Assembly (NCBI GenBank): GCA_964511015.1
Contig: CAZEDX010000011.1
Location: forward strand, 1 to 64,000
Source of the DNA: FEN-1099 sp964511015
GTDB lineage: Bacteria; Lernaellota; Lernaellaia; Lernaellales; Lernaellaceae
Reading direction: 5' to 3'
Length of the DNA stretch: 64,000 nucleotides
Part shown: piece by piece, positions 37,076-45,491 of the stretch
Layout of the letters: each line of letters begins with the position of its first letter
How positions within the stretch are numbered: position 1 is the stretch's first letter
The notes under the pieces: model-generated
Database searches by the model: none
What the model saw: only the letters and a program-made list of their open reading frames with translations
Told to the model about the DNA's origin: nothing
Position numbers and translations under genes: made by a program

Positions 37076-37692
37076 CGGCGAGCCTGGCCACCACCTTCGG
37101 CACCTGGATGGCGGTATTTTTCACGCTGGCCATTCTCTCGTTTCTGTACAAAGACAACCCGTTCTACAAGATCGCCGAGTATGTCTACGTGGGTCTATCC
37201 GCCGGCTACTGGCTGATCTACGTCTTGTTCTTCGACGTCAAACCGATGCTGGTTGACGCCTGGATCCAGAACCAAGGCATTGACCGCTACATCATTCTTT
37301 TCCCGGCGTTCCTTGGCGCCTTGATGCTCTGCCGCATGATTCCGAAAATCTCCTACGTCTCACGCGTGGCCATCGCCTTCACGATGGGCATTTCGGCCGG
37401 CCTCGGCGTGACCGGGGCGATCCACGGCATGATCCTGCCGCAGGTCAAAGCAACCATGCTGCCGCTGAACGACATCAACAACGTGATCATCCTGGTCGGC
37501 GTGTTGTGCACAGTGGTCTATTTTTACTTCTCGCGTGAACACAGAGGCGCCCTCGGCGTGGCGGCCAAAGTCGGCATTGTGTTTGTGATGATCTCGTTCG
37601 GTGCCGCGTTCGGCTACACCGTGATGGCCCGCATCAGCCTCTTGATCGGCCGGGCATATTTCCTGTTCCACGACTGGCTGGGCATCATCTGA
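37072..37692 (+). CDS. Multi-pass membrane protein (operon gene 4)
   Basis: A 206-residue membrane protein with about six or seven hydrophobic segments. FLYKDNPFYKIAEYVYVGLSAGYWLIY near 23-50 is conserved-looking, with an Asn-Pro and aromatic cluster at the first loop. RMIPKISYVSRVAIAFTMGISAGLG near 88 is a Gly-rich segment suited to helix packing. The start overlaps gene 3 by 4 bp; the longer upstream reading is excluded by that coupling. Last gene of the operon; the convergent deiminase-like gene ends 22 bp away. Confidence 0.7.
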   Translation: MTASLATTFGTWMAVFFTLAILSFLYKDNPFYKIAEYVYVGLSAGYWLIYVLFFDVKPMLVDAWIQNQGIDRYIILFPAFLGALMLCRMIPKISYVSRVAIAFTMGISAGLGVTGAIHGMILPQVKATMLPLNDINNVIILVGVLCTVVYFYFSREHRGALGVAAKVGIVFVMISFGAAFGYTVMARISLLIGRAYFLFHDWLGII

Positions 37693-37714
37693 CGCGCCAG
37701 GCGTTCTCCCTCAG

Positions 37715-38857
37715 CTAACCGCCGCACCCGCAATCGTCATCATCGTCGTCATCGTCGGCATGGTCGTCGTCGGTCGCATCGTCATCCGCCGTGTCATCAT
37801 CAGCTTGACTGTAGTCGGGGCGTTCCGCGGTCAGACAATGCAACGCGCCGCCTTGGGTGATGATCGTCGTGCCGTCGACCAGCACCACCGTGCGATCGGG
37901 GAAAAGCGCCTCGTAGGTTGCCTGCGCTTCAGCATCGAGCGACGAGTTGTAGGCGGGAACCATTACCTTTTTATTGGCGATCAACACGTTGGTGTAGCTG
38001 AGCACGATGGTCTCGTCTTCCACCCCTACGGTGTCCTGCTGACCGACACGAACCACCTCATATGGTTCGCCGTCGACGGCCGACGACGAGGCGATCTGCG
38101 CCGCCGCGTCTTCGCATGCCTGATAGTTCGCGGCATCCTCTTCGTAGCGGCTCACCACCACCGTATGCGCGCCGACGACGGAAACGAACATGTCGATGCC
38201 GACGGTCTGGCCGGCCATCGATTCGATGACCAGCAACTGGCTGCAGCCGAGATAGTCGGCGAAAAAAGCGGCGACTTCGTTCTCGCTCCAGTCCGGGTTG
38301 TCGGTGTAGACGCGCGGCGAGGTGAAGCACGTGCCTTGCCCGTCGGTCAACAGGTCGCCCCCTTCCAGCGCAAACTCGCTGCCATAGAGCGGCACATGGA
38401 ATTCAAACGCCGCCAGTTGCGCCACGCTGTCTTCCGCCGCGAATCCTTCGTAGGGGTAGACGGTATCGACGATCGCCTCGACGGGAGTCTCTTCACTGGC
38501 AGTGCCGACAAAGAGCGGGCCGTAGCCGCGCATCCACAGCAAGTCCATCGGCCAATAGACAAAAACCAACCGATTGGTCGGCACACCGTTGCCGGCACAC
38601 AATGCGCGCACGGCCTCTTCCTCGGCGGCGTCATCGACGGCGATCCAGATATCCTCATCGGCCGCGATGGCCTTCAACAGACCGTAGTAGACCGGCAACA
38701 ACTCGGGGTTGTCGCTCGGCCAGCGCACCAAGATCCCTTGCTCCGGCTCGTATTCGCCGGCCCAGCGTACCGGCGCCGGCGGGGTATCGGTCGCCGCCCA
38801 CGTCAACCCTAGAGACGCCACCACAAAAGCCGCCGCCAACCAGAACACGCGCTTCAT
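37715..38857 (-). CDS. Secreted deiminase-fold protein lacking catalytic Asp and His
   Basis: A 380-residue exported protein with a signal peptide (1-21) and the porphyromonas-type peptidyl-arginine/agmatine deiminase fold. The catalytic Cys is kept in GGALHCLT near 343. The usual WxRDxGP motif reads WMRGYGP (catalytic Asp to Gly), and the usual TGHxDMF reads TVGIDMF (His to Gly). EGGDLLTDGQGTCFTS replaces the EGGN loop. With two of the key residues gone it is probably not a working deiminase. An Asp-rich tail ends DDDCGCGG. GGGAG precedes ATG 38857. Confidence 0.8.
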   Translation of the reverse strand: MKRVFWLAAAFVVASLGLTWAATDTPPAPVRWAGEYEPEQGILVRWPSDNPELLPVYYGLLKAIAADEDIWIAVDDAAEEEAVRALCAGNGVPTNRLVFVYWPMDLLWMRGYGPLFVGTASEETPVEAIVDTVYPYEGFAAEDSVAQLAAFEFHVPLYGSEFALEGGDLLTDGQGTCFTSPRVYTDNPDWSENEVAAFFADYLGCSQLLVIESMAGQTVGIDMFVSVVGAHTVVVSRYEEDAANYQACEDAAAQIASSSAVDGEPYEVVRVGQQDTVGVEDETIVLSYTNVLIANKKVMVPAYNSSLDAEAQATYEALFPDRTVVLVDGTTIITQGGALHCLTAERPDYSQADDDTADDDATDDDHADDDDDDDDCGCGG

Positions 38858-38892
38858 GTTTTTCTCCCTTGCAAAGCCGAGCGGCTCGACAG

Positions 38893-39384
38893 CTATTTGA
38901 CCTCGATCGCGCCGCTGATCCGGTCCTCGACCTCGATTCGTTCCAGATTCTCACTCACGATGCGGGATCGGTCGATATCGAACCTGATCTCGTTTGTGCC
39001 CTCGGCCTTGACCGTAAGCGTGAGCTTGCCAATGACTTGATTCTTGCTCACCGCCGCCGAAGTAGCCACGCCCGTACGCGAGAAGCCGAAGACTCTCCCT
39101 TCCTCATGTTCTGCAAGCGCTTCCTGCAGTTCGACCCCTTCGCCAGCGTCGAAGGGCAGCACCAGGCGGTTGATGTCGATCGGTTTGTCGTCGGCTTTCA
39201 TTTGGGAGCGGCGGGCCAAGGACCGTTGCACCTCAAGGCGGTGCGCCGGCTGCAACCGGAGTGCGGCCCGCTGCACGGTGATTCGATCCGCCGGGCGGTA
39301 GTCGTCAGGCCAAGCCAAGGCCGAGCCGACCGCGAATACGAGTGCCAACAGTAACCAACAGAGCATCGCCGAGGCCGTCTTCAT
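38893..39384 (-). CDS. Small secreted protein of unknown function
   Basis: A 163-residue exported protein; the signal peptide (MKTASAMLCWLLLALVFAVG) should be cleaved after ALA near residue 24. The mature part is polar, with no recognised domain; alternating residues in IGKLTLTVKAEG and EIRFDIDRSRIV suggest beta structure at the C-terminus. GAGGAAGAGAG precedes ATG 39384, so the longer in-frame reading that would overlap the upstream gene is rejected. It follows the propeller lipoprotein gene by 58 bp on the same strand. Confidence 0.65.
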   Translation of the reverse strand: MKTASAMLCWLLLALVFAVGSALAWPDDYRPADRITVQRAALRLQPAHRLEVQRSLARRSQMKADDKPIDINRLVLPFDAGEGVELQEALAEHEEGRVFGFSRTGVATSAAVSKNQVIGKLTLTVKAEGTNEIRFDIDRSRIVSENLERIEVEDRISGAIEVK

Positions 39385-39442
39385 TGCTCTCTTCCTCTGG
39401 CCATGCAATGCAATGTAACCGTCGACGCGCGTGATCGTGGGC

Positions 39443-40567
39443 TTACTTGCAGGCCGTGGCAAAGACCGGGGCTTCGAGACCGATGCCGGTTTGGAGATAA
39501 CCGCCGGCTAACGCGTCGTAGCCGATCGCTTCGCCTTCGTCCTCGATCGCCGAAGGCACGAGCCGCCGTGGCGCATCGATAATCGTGGAGAACGGCTGCC
39601 CCGGATCCAGTCGCCACTCGAACAGCGCCACCTGCGTGCGCAATAACAGCCGCATGCCGTCGCGGTGGATATCGGCGGCAGTGGTCAGTCCGAGTTGCGC
39701 GCCGGTGTCCAGTTCGCCGATGTCGACCAGCACCACGCCGACCTCGGGCGTACGAACCGGGAACATGAACATTTCGCTGCTGCCGACCGGAGACTTGGTG
39801 AAGACGTAGAGGCTGCCGTCCGGATGCACCGCCAGCGCCTCGGCATCGTGCGGGCCGTCGGGGTAGGAGAACGGATAACGCTGCCAACAGTTGATGGTCA
39901 TCGTCCAGAACGGCACGTCTGGATCGACGTCAGGTTCGATGAAACTAAAAACGGCGTAGTTGCCACGCGACTCGCTGTCGTCGCCGATATCGCCGATATA
40001 GATACATTCATCGGCCCCGCAAGGACCGATCGCGATGTCTTCCCAATCGACCGCTTCGGCGCCAACCAATGTCACGACGCCGAGGAACGTACCGTCGGTG
40101 CGCAACGCATAGACGCGCGAGCCGTCGCCGGCATGGTTGTGAACCCACATCACGCCGGGGTTCTTGTAGCTGACCGCCAAACCCGAGGCGGCGGTTAGCG
40201 AGTTGGAGCCTAGGTAGCCCACCAACTTCGGGATGCTGTAGTCTTCGCAGGCAATCGGGCCGCCGGTGTCGTCGTCGGCCGCGGTGTCGTCATCGACCAG
40301 ATCGTCGTCGGTGAGATCATCGTCGACCAGATCGTCATCGGTGGTGTCGTCGTCAGTGAGATCGTCGTCGACGGGCACGAAGTCGTCGTCGGCATCATCG
40401 TCGGCGAGATCGTCATCGACGTCATCGTCGGTGTCATCGTCGACGAAGGTGTCGTCGTCGATGCCGATCGTGAGCTCGTTGTCGCTGCACGTCGGCGCGA
40501 GCGAAGCGATCGCCAGCATCAAGACACAGACAAACAGGTAGCGCCGCACACGCCCCAAAGAGAACAT
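39443..40567 (-). CDS. Beta-propeller-like lipoprotein with long Asp-rich linker
   Basis: A 374-residue lipoprotein. The N-terminal hydrophobic segment ends in APTC, followed by SDNELTIGI and a ~75-residue linker made almost only of Asp with Val/Leu/Thr/Ala. After it comes a ~240-residue domain with repeated beta-type segments: NPGVMWVHNHAGDGSRVYAL, DWEDIAIGP, CIYIGDIGDDSESRG, DAEALAVHPDGSLYVF. These resemble SdiA-regulated or phytase-like propellers; a surface binding role is likely. GGAGG lies 8 bp before ATG 40567. The linker DNA is a GAC/GAT triplet tract. Confidence 0.75.
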   Translation of the reverse strand: MFSLGRVRRYLFVCVLMLAIASLAPTCSDNELTIGIDDDTFVDDDTDDDVDDDLADDDADDDFVPVDDDLTDDDTTDDDLVDDDLTDDDLVDDDTAADDDTGGPIACEDYSIPKLVGYLGSNSLTAASGLAVSYKNPGVMWVHNHAGDGSRVYALRTDGTFLGVVTLVGAEAVDWEDIAIGPCGADECIYIGDIGDDSESRGNYAVFSFIEPDVDPDVPFWTMTINCWQRYPFSYPDGPHDAEALAVHPDGSLYVFTKSPVGSSEMFMFPVRTPEVGVVLVDIGELDTGAQLGLTTAADIHRDGMRLLLRTQVALFEWRLDPGQPFSTIIDAPRRLVPSAIEDEGEAIGYDALAGGYLQTGIGLEAPVFATACK

Positions 40568-40701
40568 CGCAATTTCCTCCACCCCAATGAAGACAGAATA
40601 GTCCATCTACCCGCCTCGCGGCAAGCGCCACCATCCAGCGGACTTCGTGTTCATCTGAATAACCAGCATTTCGCTCTTGTGGGTCAATTCGATGCCTGTG
40701 C

Positions 40702-40946
40702 CGCAAAACGCCGGTTTTTTGGTGTGTCGGTGTTACGTAAGTTCTTGATATCACTACGGTAGAAATCCGTTTTTTCATCGCAAAACACCCGGTACAACGG
40801 TTTGCAAGCTATTGATTTCATTGACTTCGATTTGCGCCAAACGGTGTCGCCGCGTTCTGCAAGTGCTTGATTTTGCTAGAGGCGCAATGCCGCAAAACGC
40901 CCGTTTTTCACCCGCGTTTTTAGGTATTGAGCAAATGATACGCGGC
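40702..40946. repeat. Degenerate tandem repeat, ~56-bp unit, in a 428-bp gene-free stretch
   Basis: Between 40568 and 40995 no gene is seen. Four related units start with CGCAAAAC or a close variant at 40702, 40779, 40835 and 40891, so the last three are spaced exactly 56 bp. Each has, about 24-35 bp later, a (G/-)CAAG or GTAAG followed by TTGAT. The first unit carries about 20 extra bases and the last is the most diverged. Copies share roughly half their bases, so this is an old tandem array; no hairpin or ORF explains it. Confidence 0.5.
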
Positions 40947-40995
40947 ACAAGGTGCCACAGAGTGCGATAGGAGCCCGAACGGTTGTTCCAGTCGC

Positions 40996-42051
40996 CTAGA
41001 AACGGGCTTTGTGGCACTCAGTTACACCAAAATAATCTTTAATCAGGTGTACCTGACCGGCGTCGTCGGTCGCCCGGCCGCTGAACGTGCCATACGGCTG
41101 GTGGTAGTTCGAATACACCACTCCGGCGTTGATGACCCCGGTCCGCTCGCCTTCCGGTTTGAAGTACACCTGACAGCGGCCGTCGGTCGTCTCCACGCGC
41201 CACGGATCGGTCAGCCGCTGCTCGTTGAAGGTAAAGCGGGCGGCGCCGAACATCGACAACTGCCGGCCGACCCACAACCCGTTCTCGTTGTTCTCTTCGT
41301 CATCTTGAATGACGTTATGTGTGAGGTTCAGGCCGACCACGCGCCCCTGCTCGTCGAAGCCGGCGCAAGAGGCCCAGCGCCAGGCCATGCGGTACGGGTA
41401 GTAGGCCTTGTGCACATCGATCAGCACCAGGCACCGCGCCGGATCGAGTTCGATGCTCCGTTCGCCAATGCGGATCCGGCCCGAAGCCGGGCAGGCCATC
41501 TTGTGCGAATACGCGGGGCGGTTGTCCGCCAAGCGCAGCACGACGACCAGTGGCTGGTATTGATTGAGATCCGCATGCATCTTCACTTCGGCCAGGATGC
41601 CGGGTTTGCCCTGGTGCGGCGCAACGTCGATCGACGCGGTGTGGACATTCTGATCGAGGTAGTTGTGCACGCCGATGGAATAGCCGCGCATCTGGAACGA
41701 ACAGCGGTCGTTCCACAACTCGCGCGCCAGTTTGGCCAGCGACGGCAATCCTTCGCGATGATGTTCGATCATCTCCCCGCTTTTGCGGTCGACGAAGTAG
41801 CAGAACGAATTGGCCAGGTAGTGGGTGTTGAGCACCACGAAGGTCAGCAGGAAGTCGGGACCAAAAACGGCAAAGTGCTGCCATTCCTTCAGCCGCAGCG
41901 GGTTGACCAGCTTGGCGCCCGTTCGCCCGACGCCGAAGATGTCGGCTTCCATAATATTGATCGTGCGAAACGGCCGCTCGAAGTGACCGAAAGCCGCGAT
42001 CCGGCCGTTTTCGACCATGCGGTCCGGTGTCGCTTGCATCGTTCTGCTCAT
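40996..42051 (-). CDS. DUF2804 family protein (third paralogue)
   Basis: A 351-residue soluble protein of the DUF2804 type. RPFRTINIMEADIFG near 27, YYPYRMAWRWASCAGFD near 216, NGLWVGRQLSMFGAARFTF near 260 and YHQPYGTFSGRA near 318 align with the copies at 42065 and 24197. It ends GVTECHKARF, close to the neighbour's GVLEQMNARF. GAGGAGG precedes the ATG. It is the last gene of a minus-strand operon with a second DUF2804 gene, an unknown protein and an alcohol dehydrogenase. No enzyme activity can be assigned. Confidence 0.8.
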   Translation of the reverse strand: MSRTMQATPDRMVENGRIAAFGHFERPFRTINIMEADIFGVGRTGAKLVNPLRLKEWQHFAVFGPDFLLTFVVLNTHYLANSFCYFVDRKSGEMIEHHREGLPSLAKLARELWNDRCSFQMRGYSIGVHNYLDQNVHTASIDVAPHQGKPGILAEVKMHADLNQYQPLVVVLRLADNRPAYSHKMACPASGRIRIGERSIELDPARCLVLIDVHKAYYPYRMAWRWASCAGFDEQGRVVGLNLTHNVIQDDEENNENGLWVGRQLSMFGAARFTFNEQRLTDPWRVETTDGRCQVYFKPEGERTGVINAGVVYSNYHQPYGTFSGRATDDAGQVHLIKDYFGVTECHKARF

Positions 42052-42064
42052 GTTCGCCTCCTCA

Positions 42065-43105
42065 TCAGAAACGCGCGTTCATTTGCTCCAGCACGCCATA
42101 GACCTCGGCGATCTCGTGCGCGCGTCCGTCGTCACCGGACACCTCTCCCGAGTAGTGCCCGAAATATTGGCGATAGTCCATCGCGATCGGTCCGTATGCT
42201 CGTTGTTCTTTCTTGGCCCCATCGGCCTTGAAGCGCAACCGGACCTGCCCGGTTTCATCTTCGACGCGAAAAGCGCCGGGCGACGACAGAGCGGTGAAAC
42301 GCGGTTGCGGAATCAACGTCAGTCGTCCGTCCACCCACAAGGCATCCTCGCCGGGTTCGCCGACCGGCGTCATCTGGTTCACCAAATTGACCGCAATCTC
42401 CCGCCCCTGCTTCGACCAGCCGGTGAAGCTGCCCCACCACCAGTGTGAGCGGTACGGATAGAAGGTCTTCTGTTCGTCGAGCGCGCCACGGTCGCGTGAC
42501 GGGTCATATTCGTAGTATCTTCCGCCGATATGCACCCGCCCTTCCAGATGCAGCGGCGATTTGTGTGTGTAGGTATGGTGAGTGGGCGGAATCGGCAGGC
42601 TCGCCACCAATGGATCGATCGCCCGCCAATCTTGATGTAACACCAGATCCATCAATAGCGCCGGGGCGCTGGACGACTCGGCGATGTCTACCCGTACCCG
42701 GTGCCAGCCGTAATCGAGATGGTGTTCGAAATGCATGGTCCGGTTACCGCGGCCGCAACGGCTCTCGCCGCGCCAGAGTGTCGGCGGCAGCGTCAGTCGC
42801 GTCGGCAGATCAATGATCGTCCATTCGAACAGCCGGTGGGTTTCGCGCTCGTACAGATAGACCGAACCGCTCGCGGCGTACTTCGCATTCTGCATGATCG
42901 CCGCGCCGTAAAGCTTGGGGTGGCAGATGCCGAAGCCGTTCCATTCCTTCAGCCGCAGCCAGCGCAAAGGCCTCCCGGCCGCCCCGCCGAGACAGGGCGC
43001 GTCGAGTAGGTTGCATCGCCGGAAAGGGGTTTTGAAAAAGCCGGAGTGCACCTGTCCCGCTTCGACCAGGGCCGCCGGCGTATCTTGAATTCGTTTCGAG
43101 ATCAT
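42065..43105 (-). CDS. DUF2804 family protein (second paralogue)
   Basis: A 346-residue DUF2804-type protein. FKTPFRRCNLLDAPCLG near 23, FYPYRSHWWWGSFTGWS near 215, DALWVDGRLTLIPQPRF near 260 and RQYFGHYSGEVSGDD near 312 parallel the adjacent copy 13 bp downstream, so the two arose by tandem duplication, now quite diverged. Conserved aromatic-rich strands around YPYR are the family's best signature. AAGAGG lies upstream of the ATG. A shared substrate with the dehydrogenase two genes upstream is possible. Confidence 0.8.
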   Translation of the reverse strand: MISKRIQDTPAALVEAGQVHSGFFKTPFRRCNLLDAPCLGGAAGRPLRWLRLKEWNGFGICHPKLYGAAIMQNAKYAASGSVYLYERETHRLFEWTIIDLPTRLTLPPTLWRGESRCGRGNRTMHFEHHLDYGWHRVRVDIAESSSAPALLMDLVLHQDWRAIDPLVASLPIPPTHHTYTHKSPLHLEGRVHIGGRYYEYDPSRDRGALDEQKTFYPYRSHWWWGSFTGWSKQGREIAVNLVNQMTPVGEPGEDALWVDGRLTLIPQPRFTALSSPGAFRVEDETGQVRLRFKADGAKKEQRAYGPIAMDYRQYFGHYSGEVSGDDGRAHEIAEVYGVLEQMNARF

Positions 43106-43125
43106 GTGCTTGTTCCTCTTCCCAT

Positions 43126-44178
43126 TTACCCGCGCCAGTGGTCACGCGCAACAAGTTCGAGCAAGCGGCGCCCGCGCGACCAACCTTCGTGCGGTGAAGG
43201 TTCCTGTACCGGAGTATCGGCCAACACCTCAAAAAAGGCATTTGCCGCGGCGGCCGGGCGCTGTTGGGTCAGCGCACGGTCGGAAAACAGCACGCCTTCA
43301 AGACAATAGAGCCATACCGTCTCGATGCCCGCGGCTCGCGCTGCGGCTACGTCGGGCACCAATTCGCTCGCCGCGCGATAGATGTTCCCTTCGTTGCCGG
43401 GCAGCACCCCTTCCCAGGTGCTACCCAGGGTCACCCAGGCCCTTTGAGCATATCGCGCCGCCAACTCGTGCGCATATTCGAACAGAAATCGTTGCGCCCC
43501 GGCCGGCGGCACCAACAGCGGCGCGGCATGCGGCAGATACGAGTTGTAGAACATGGCGTTGAAGCCATCGAACGGCAGGTCAAACACCGGCATTTCCAAG
43601 TAGTCTTGAAAGACCCGGCCGTTGGCGATCAGATCGGCAATCAGGAAGGGAAAGACGGCACAACTCACCAGCATCCCCTCGGCGCGAACCGCGTCGACAA
43701 TGGACTCCAAACGCCGCATCGACCAGGCGAAGCGGCGCGGATTACGGTTCTCCAACGCCATGCGCGCCAGCGACAACAGCCGCCGCCACCACGGTGGACC
43801 GGGAAAGAAGACCTGCTCCATCTGCGACCACGGCGTCTCGATGTCGAAGACAATGGCGTCCGGCGCGATACCGTGCCGCCGGAACGCCGCGCACAATTCC
43901 TCCATCATCCACGCGGTCGCGTCGAGATTTCGTTCGTTAATCCAATAGCCGAGTTGCTTCGGCAATAGCGGCCACAACGCATATCGCCCGCCGGCGGCGC
44001 GCACGCGTTCGGCCAGGCGCAGATGGGGGACGACCGCTTCGGCATCCCCCGTTCCACCCAGCGACTCAAAACGCACGGCGTGCGCCAGCGTTACCCCGTG
44101 CCGACCCAAGAGGTCGAGTACAGCCTTTTTACCTAGCTGTTCGGGCGATAAAGTTTCGCAGTACACGCCGAGGTTCAT
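43126..44178 (-). CDS. Unknown protein, possibly TIM-barrel-like
   Basis: A 350-residue soluble protein without signal peptide. It opens MNLGVYCETLSPEQLG, contains IVFDIETPWSQMEQVFFPGP near 120-140 (an acidic DxE pair) and EYAHELAARYAQRAWVTLGSTWEG near 258, and looks like an alternating alpha/beta barrel of the kind used by glycoside hydrolases or polysaccharide deacetylase relatives. No family can be named. It starts at an ATGA overlap with the alcohol dehydrogenase stop and ends 20 bp before a DUF2804 gene, so the four proteins probably act together. Confidence 0.55.
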   Translation of the reverse strand: MNLGVYCETLSPEQLGKKAVLDLLGRHGVTLAHAVRFESLGGTGDAEAVVPHLRLAERVRAAGGRYALWPLLPKQLGYWINERNLDATAWMMEELCAAFRRHGIAPDAIVFDIETPWSQMEQVFFPGPPWWRRLLSLARMALENRNPRRFAWSMRRLESIVDAVRAEGMLVSCAVFPFLIADLIANGRVFQDYLEMPVFDLPFDGFNAMFYNSYLPHAAPLLVPPAGAQRFLFEYAHELAARYAQRAWVTLGSTWEGVLPGNEGNIYRAASELVPDVAAARAAGIETVWLYCLEGVLFSDRALTQQRPAAAANAFFEVLADTPVQEPSPHEGWSRGRRLLELVARDHWRG

Positions 44179-45383
44179 CGCGGTGGCTCGTGGTCCAATA
44201 CGATCTTGATCGCGCGCGATTCGTCTTTGTGGCGAAAAGCGTTGACCGCGTCGCGCCAACGGTCCATCGGAAACCGATGCGTGATCAGGCTCTCGAACGG
44301 AACGGCCGGGTTGGCCAACAAGCGAGCCGCGATTTCGAAGGAATTCTCGCCGGTCGCTTCACTGGCGTGGCAATCGATACCGGTGACGTTCAGTTCCTGG
44401 TGCCAGATCGGCGTATAGTCGATCTTGCCCGGCCGAAAGTTGATGCCCAGGATCACCAGGTCACCGCGGGCACGCAGCCAGCGCAAAGCGTTATTGATAC
44501 TGCGATCGTTGCCGACCGAGTCATAGATGGCGTCGAACCCGCCCAACATGATTTCGTTGCCGAAATACCCGCGGTGATAGGCCGCACCGGTCAGCTCGGC
44601 GACCTGCCGGAACACCGCTTTGCCTTCGGTCACGATGCCGTCGGCTCCCATGCGTCGCGCGGCTTCCGCCTGGAAGGGGTAACGGGCCAGACAGTAGATG
44701 CGAGCCTTGGGGGCCAGGGCTTTAGCCGCCGCCACGGCGAGTAGGCCGATCGTGCCGCCGCCGATGACCAGCAGTTTGTCTCCGTCGCGAGGGAGTCGCT
44801 TCATCACGCCATGAACGGCCCCGGCCATCGGCTCGACCAGCAAAGCGCGCTCGTGGTTGAGCGCGGCGGGAAGACGAAACGGCTGCGTACGATGGAAGAT
44901 CATATACGGCGAGAAGCCGCCACCAACGTCATCGGTCGGCATTTTCCTCTGCCCCAGGTTTTCGCACAGCATGTAGCTGCCTTCGGCGCACGAGCGGCAG
45001 GGCGGATCGATCTCCATCTGCAGGCACGACGGCCAGTCCACCCGCATGGTGACGCGTTCGCCGACGGCAAAGCCGGCGTCGGCGCCGACTTCGGTCACTT
45101 CCGCCACCAGTTCGTGGCCCAGATAGCGCCGGCCAATGCCCGGCATGGCGGCCGGAAAACAGCGCGGGTCAAGTTCCATGAACATGAAGTGCAGATCCGT
45201 TCCGCATAGGCCGCAACTCAGGTTGCGGACCTTCAACCAACGCTCGTTTGGCAGCGTCGGCTCGGGCACCTCGCCGTAGCGCAGCGGCGAAAAGGGCGCG
45301 AAGGCGGCATCGGCGGTGAACACGGTTGCGGCTTTTAAAGCGGCGATCCTGACCAGATTGTTCTCGAAGTAGAGAGCTTTCAT
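44175..45383 (-). CDS. Zinc-dependent medium-chain alcohol dehydrogenase
   Basis: A 402-residue MDR-family dehydrogenase. The catalytic-zinc cysteine lies in CGLCGTDLHF near 50, with GHELVAEVTEVG near 85. The structural-zinc lobe has CRSCAEGSYMLC with one preceding Cys, a slightly changed spacing. The nucleotide site is VIGGGTIGLLAVAAAKAL near 205. It oxidises or reduces an alcohol/aldehyde pair with NAD(P). GGGAGACG precedes ATG 45383. It heads the DUF2804 operon; its substrate may be what those proteins handle, which is inference only. Confidence 0.88.
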   Translation of the reverse strand: MKALYFENNLVRIAALKAATVFTADAAFAPFSPLRYGEVPEPTLPNERWLKVRNLSCGLCGTDLHFMFMELDPRCFPAAMPGIGRRYLGHELVAEVTEVGADAGFAVGERVTMRVDWPSCLQMEIDPPCRSCAEGSYMLCENLGQRKMPTDDVGGGFSPYMIFHRTQPFRLPAALNHERALLVEPMAGAVHGVMKRLPRDGDKLLVIGGGTIGLLAVAAAKALAPKARIYCLARYPFQAEAARRMGADGIVTEGKAVFRQVAELTGAAYHRGYFGNEIMLGGFDAIYDSVGNDRSINNALRWLRARGDLVILGINFRPGKIDYTPIWHQELNVTGIDCHASEATGENSFEIAARLLANPAVPFESLITHRFPMDRWRDAVNAFRHKDESRAIKIVLDHEPPR

Positions 45384-45432
45384 CGTCTCCCTGCTTGTCA
45401 AGAGTGAGTGTTGATCGTAGCCGAACCAGCGG

Positions 45433-45467
45433 CAAAAAAAAGAGCACGGGGTTACCCCCATGCTCTA
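45433..45467 (-). terminator. Rho-independent terminator of the papain-like protease gene
   Basis: Inverted repeat AGAGCACGGGG / CCCCCATGCTCT with a short loop, followed on the minus strand by eight T residues. It lies 25 bp after the protease stop codon and upstream of the dehydrogenase gene. Confidence 0.85.
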
Positions 45468-45491
45468 GGTGATTTCGCAGTCGCGAGGCGA

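Noticed and set aside
40266..40541. Serine-rich open frame opposite the Asp-rich linker
   Set aside because: The GAC/GAT tract read backwards gives Ser/Val repeats; it follows from the linker coding sequence and has no start signal.
40702..40946. CRISPR array
   Set aside because: The repeats are degenerate and contiguous with no unique spacers of even length and no cas genes nearby.
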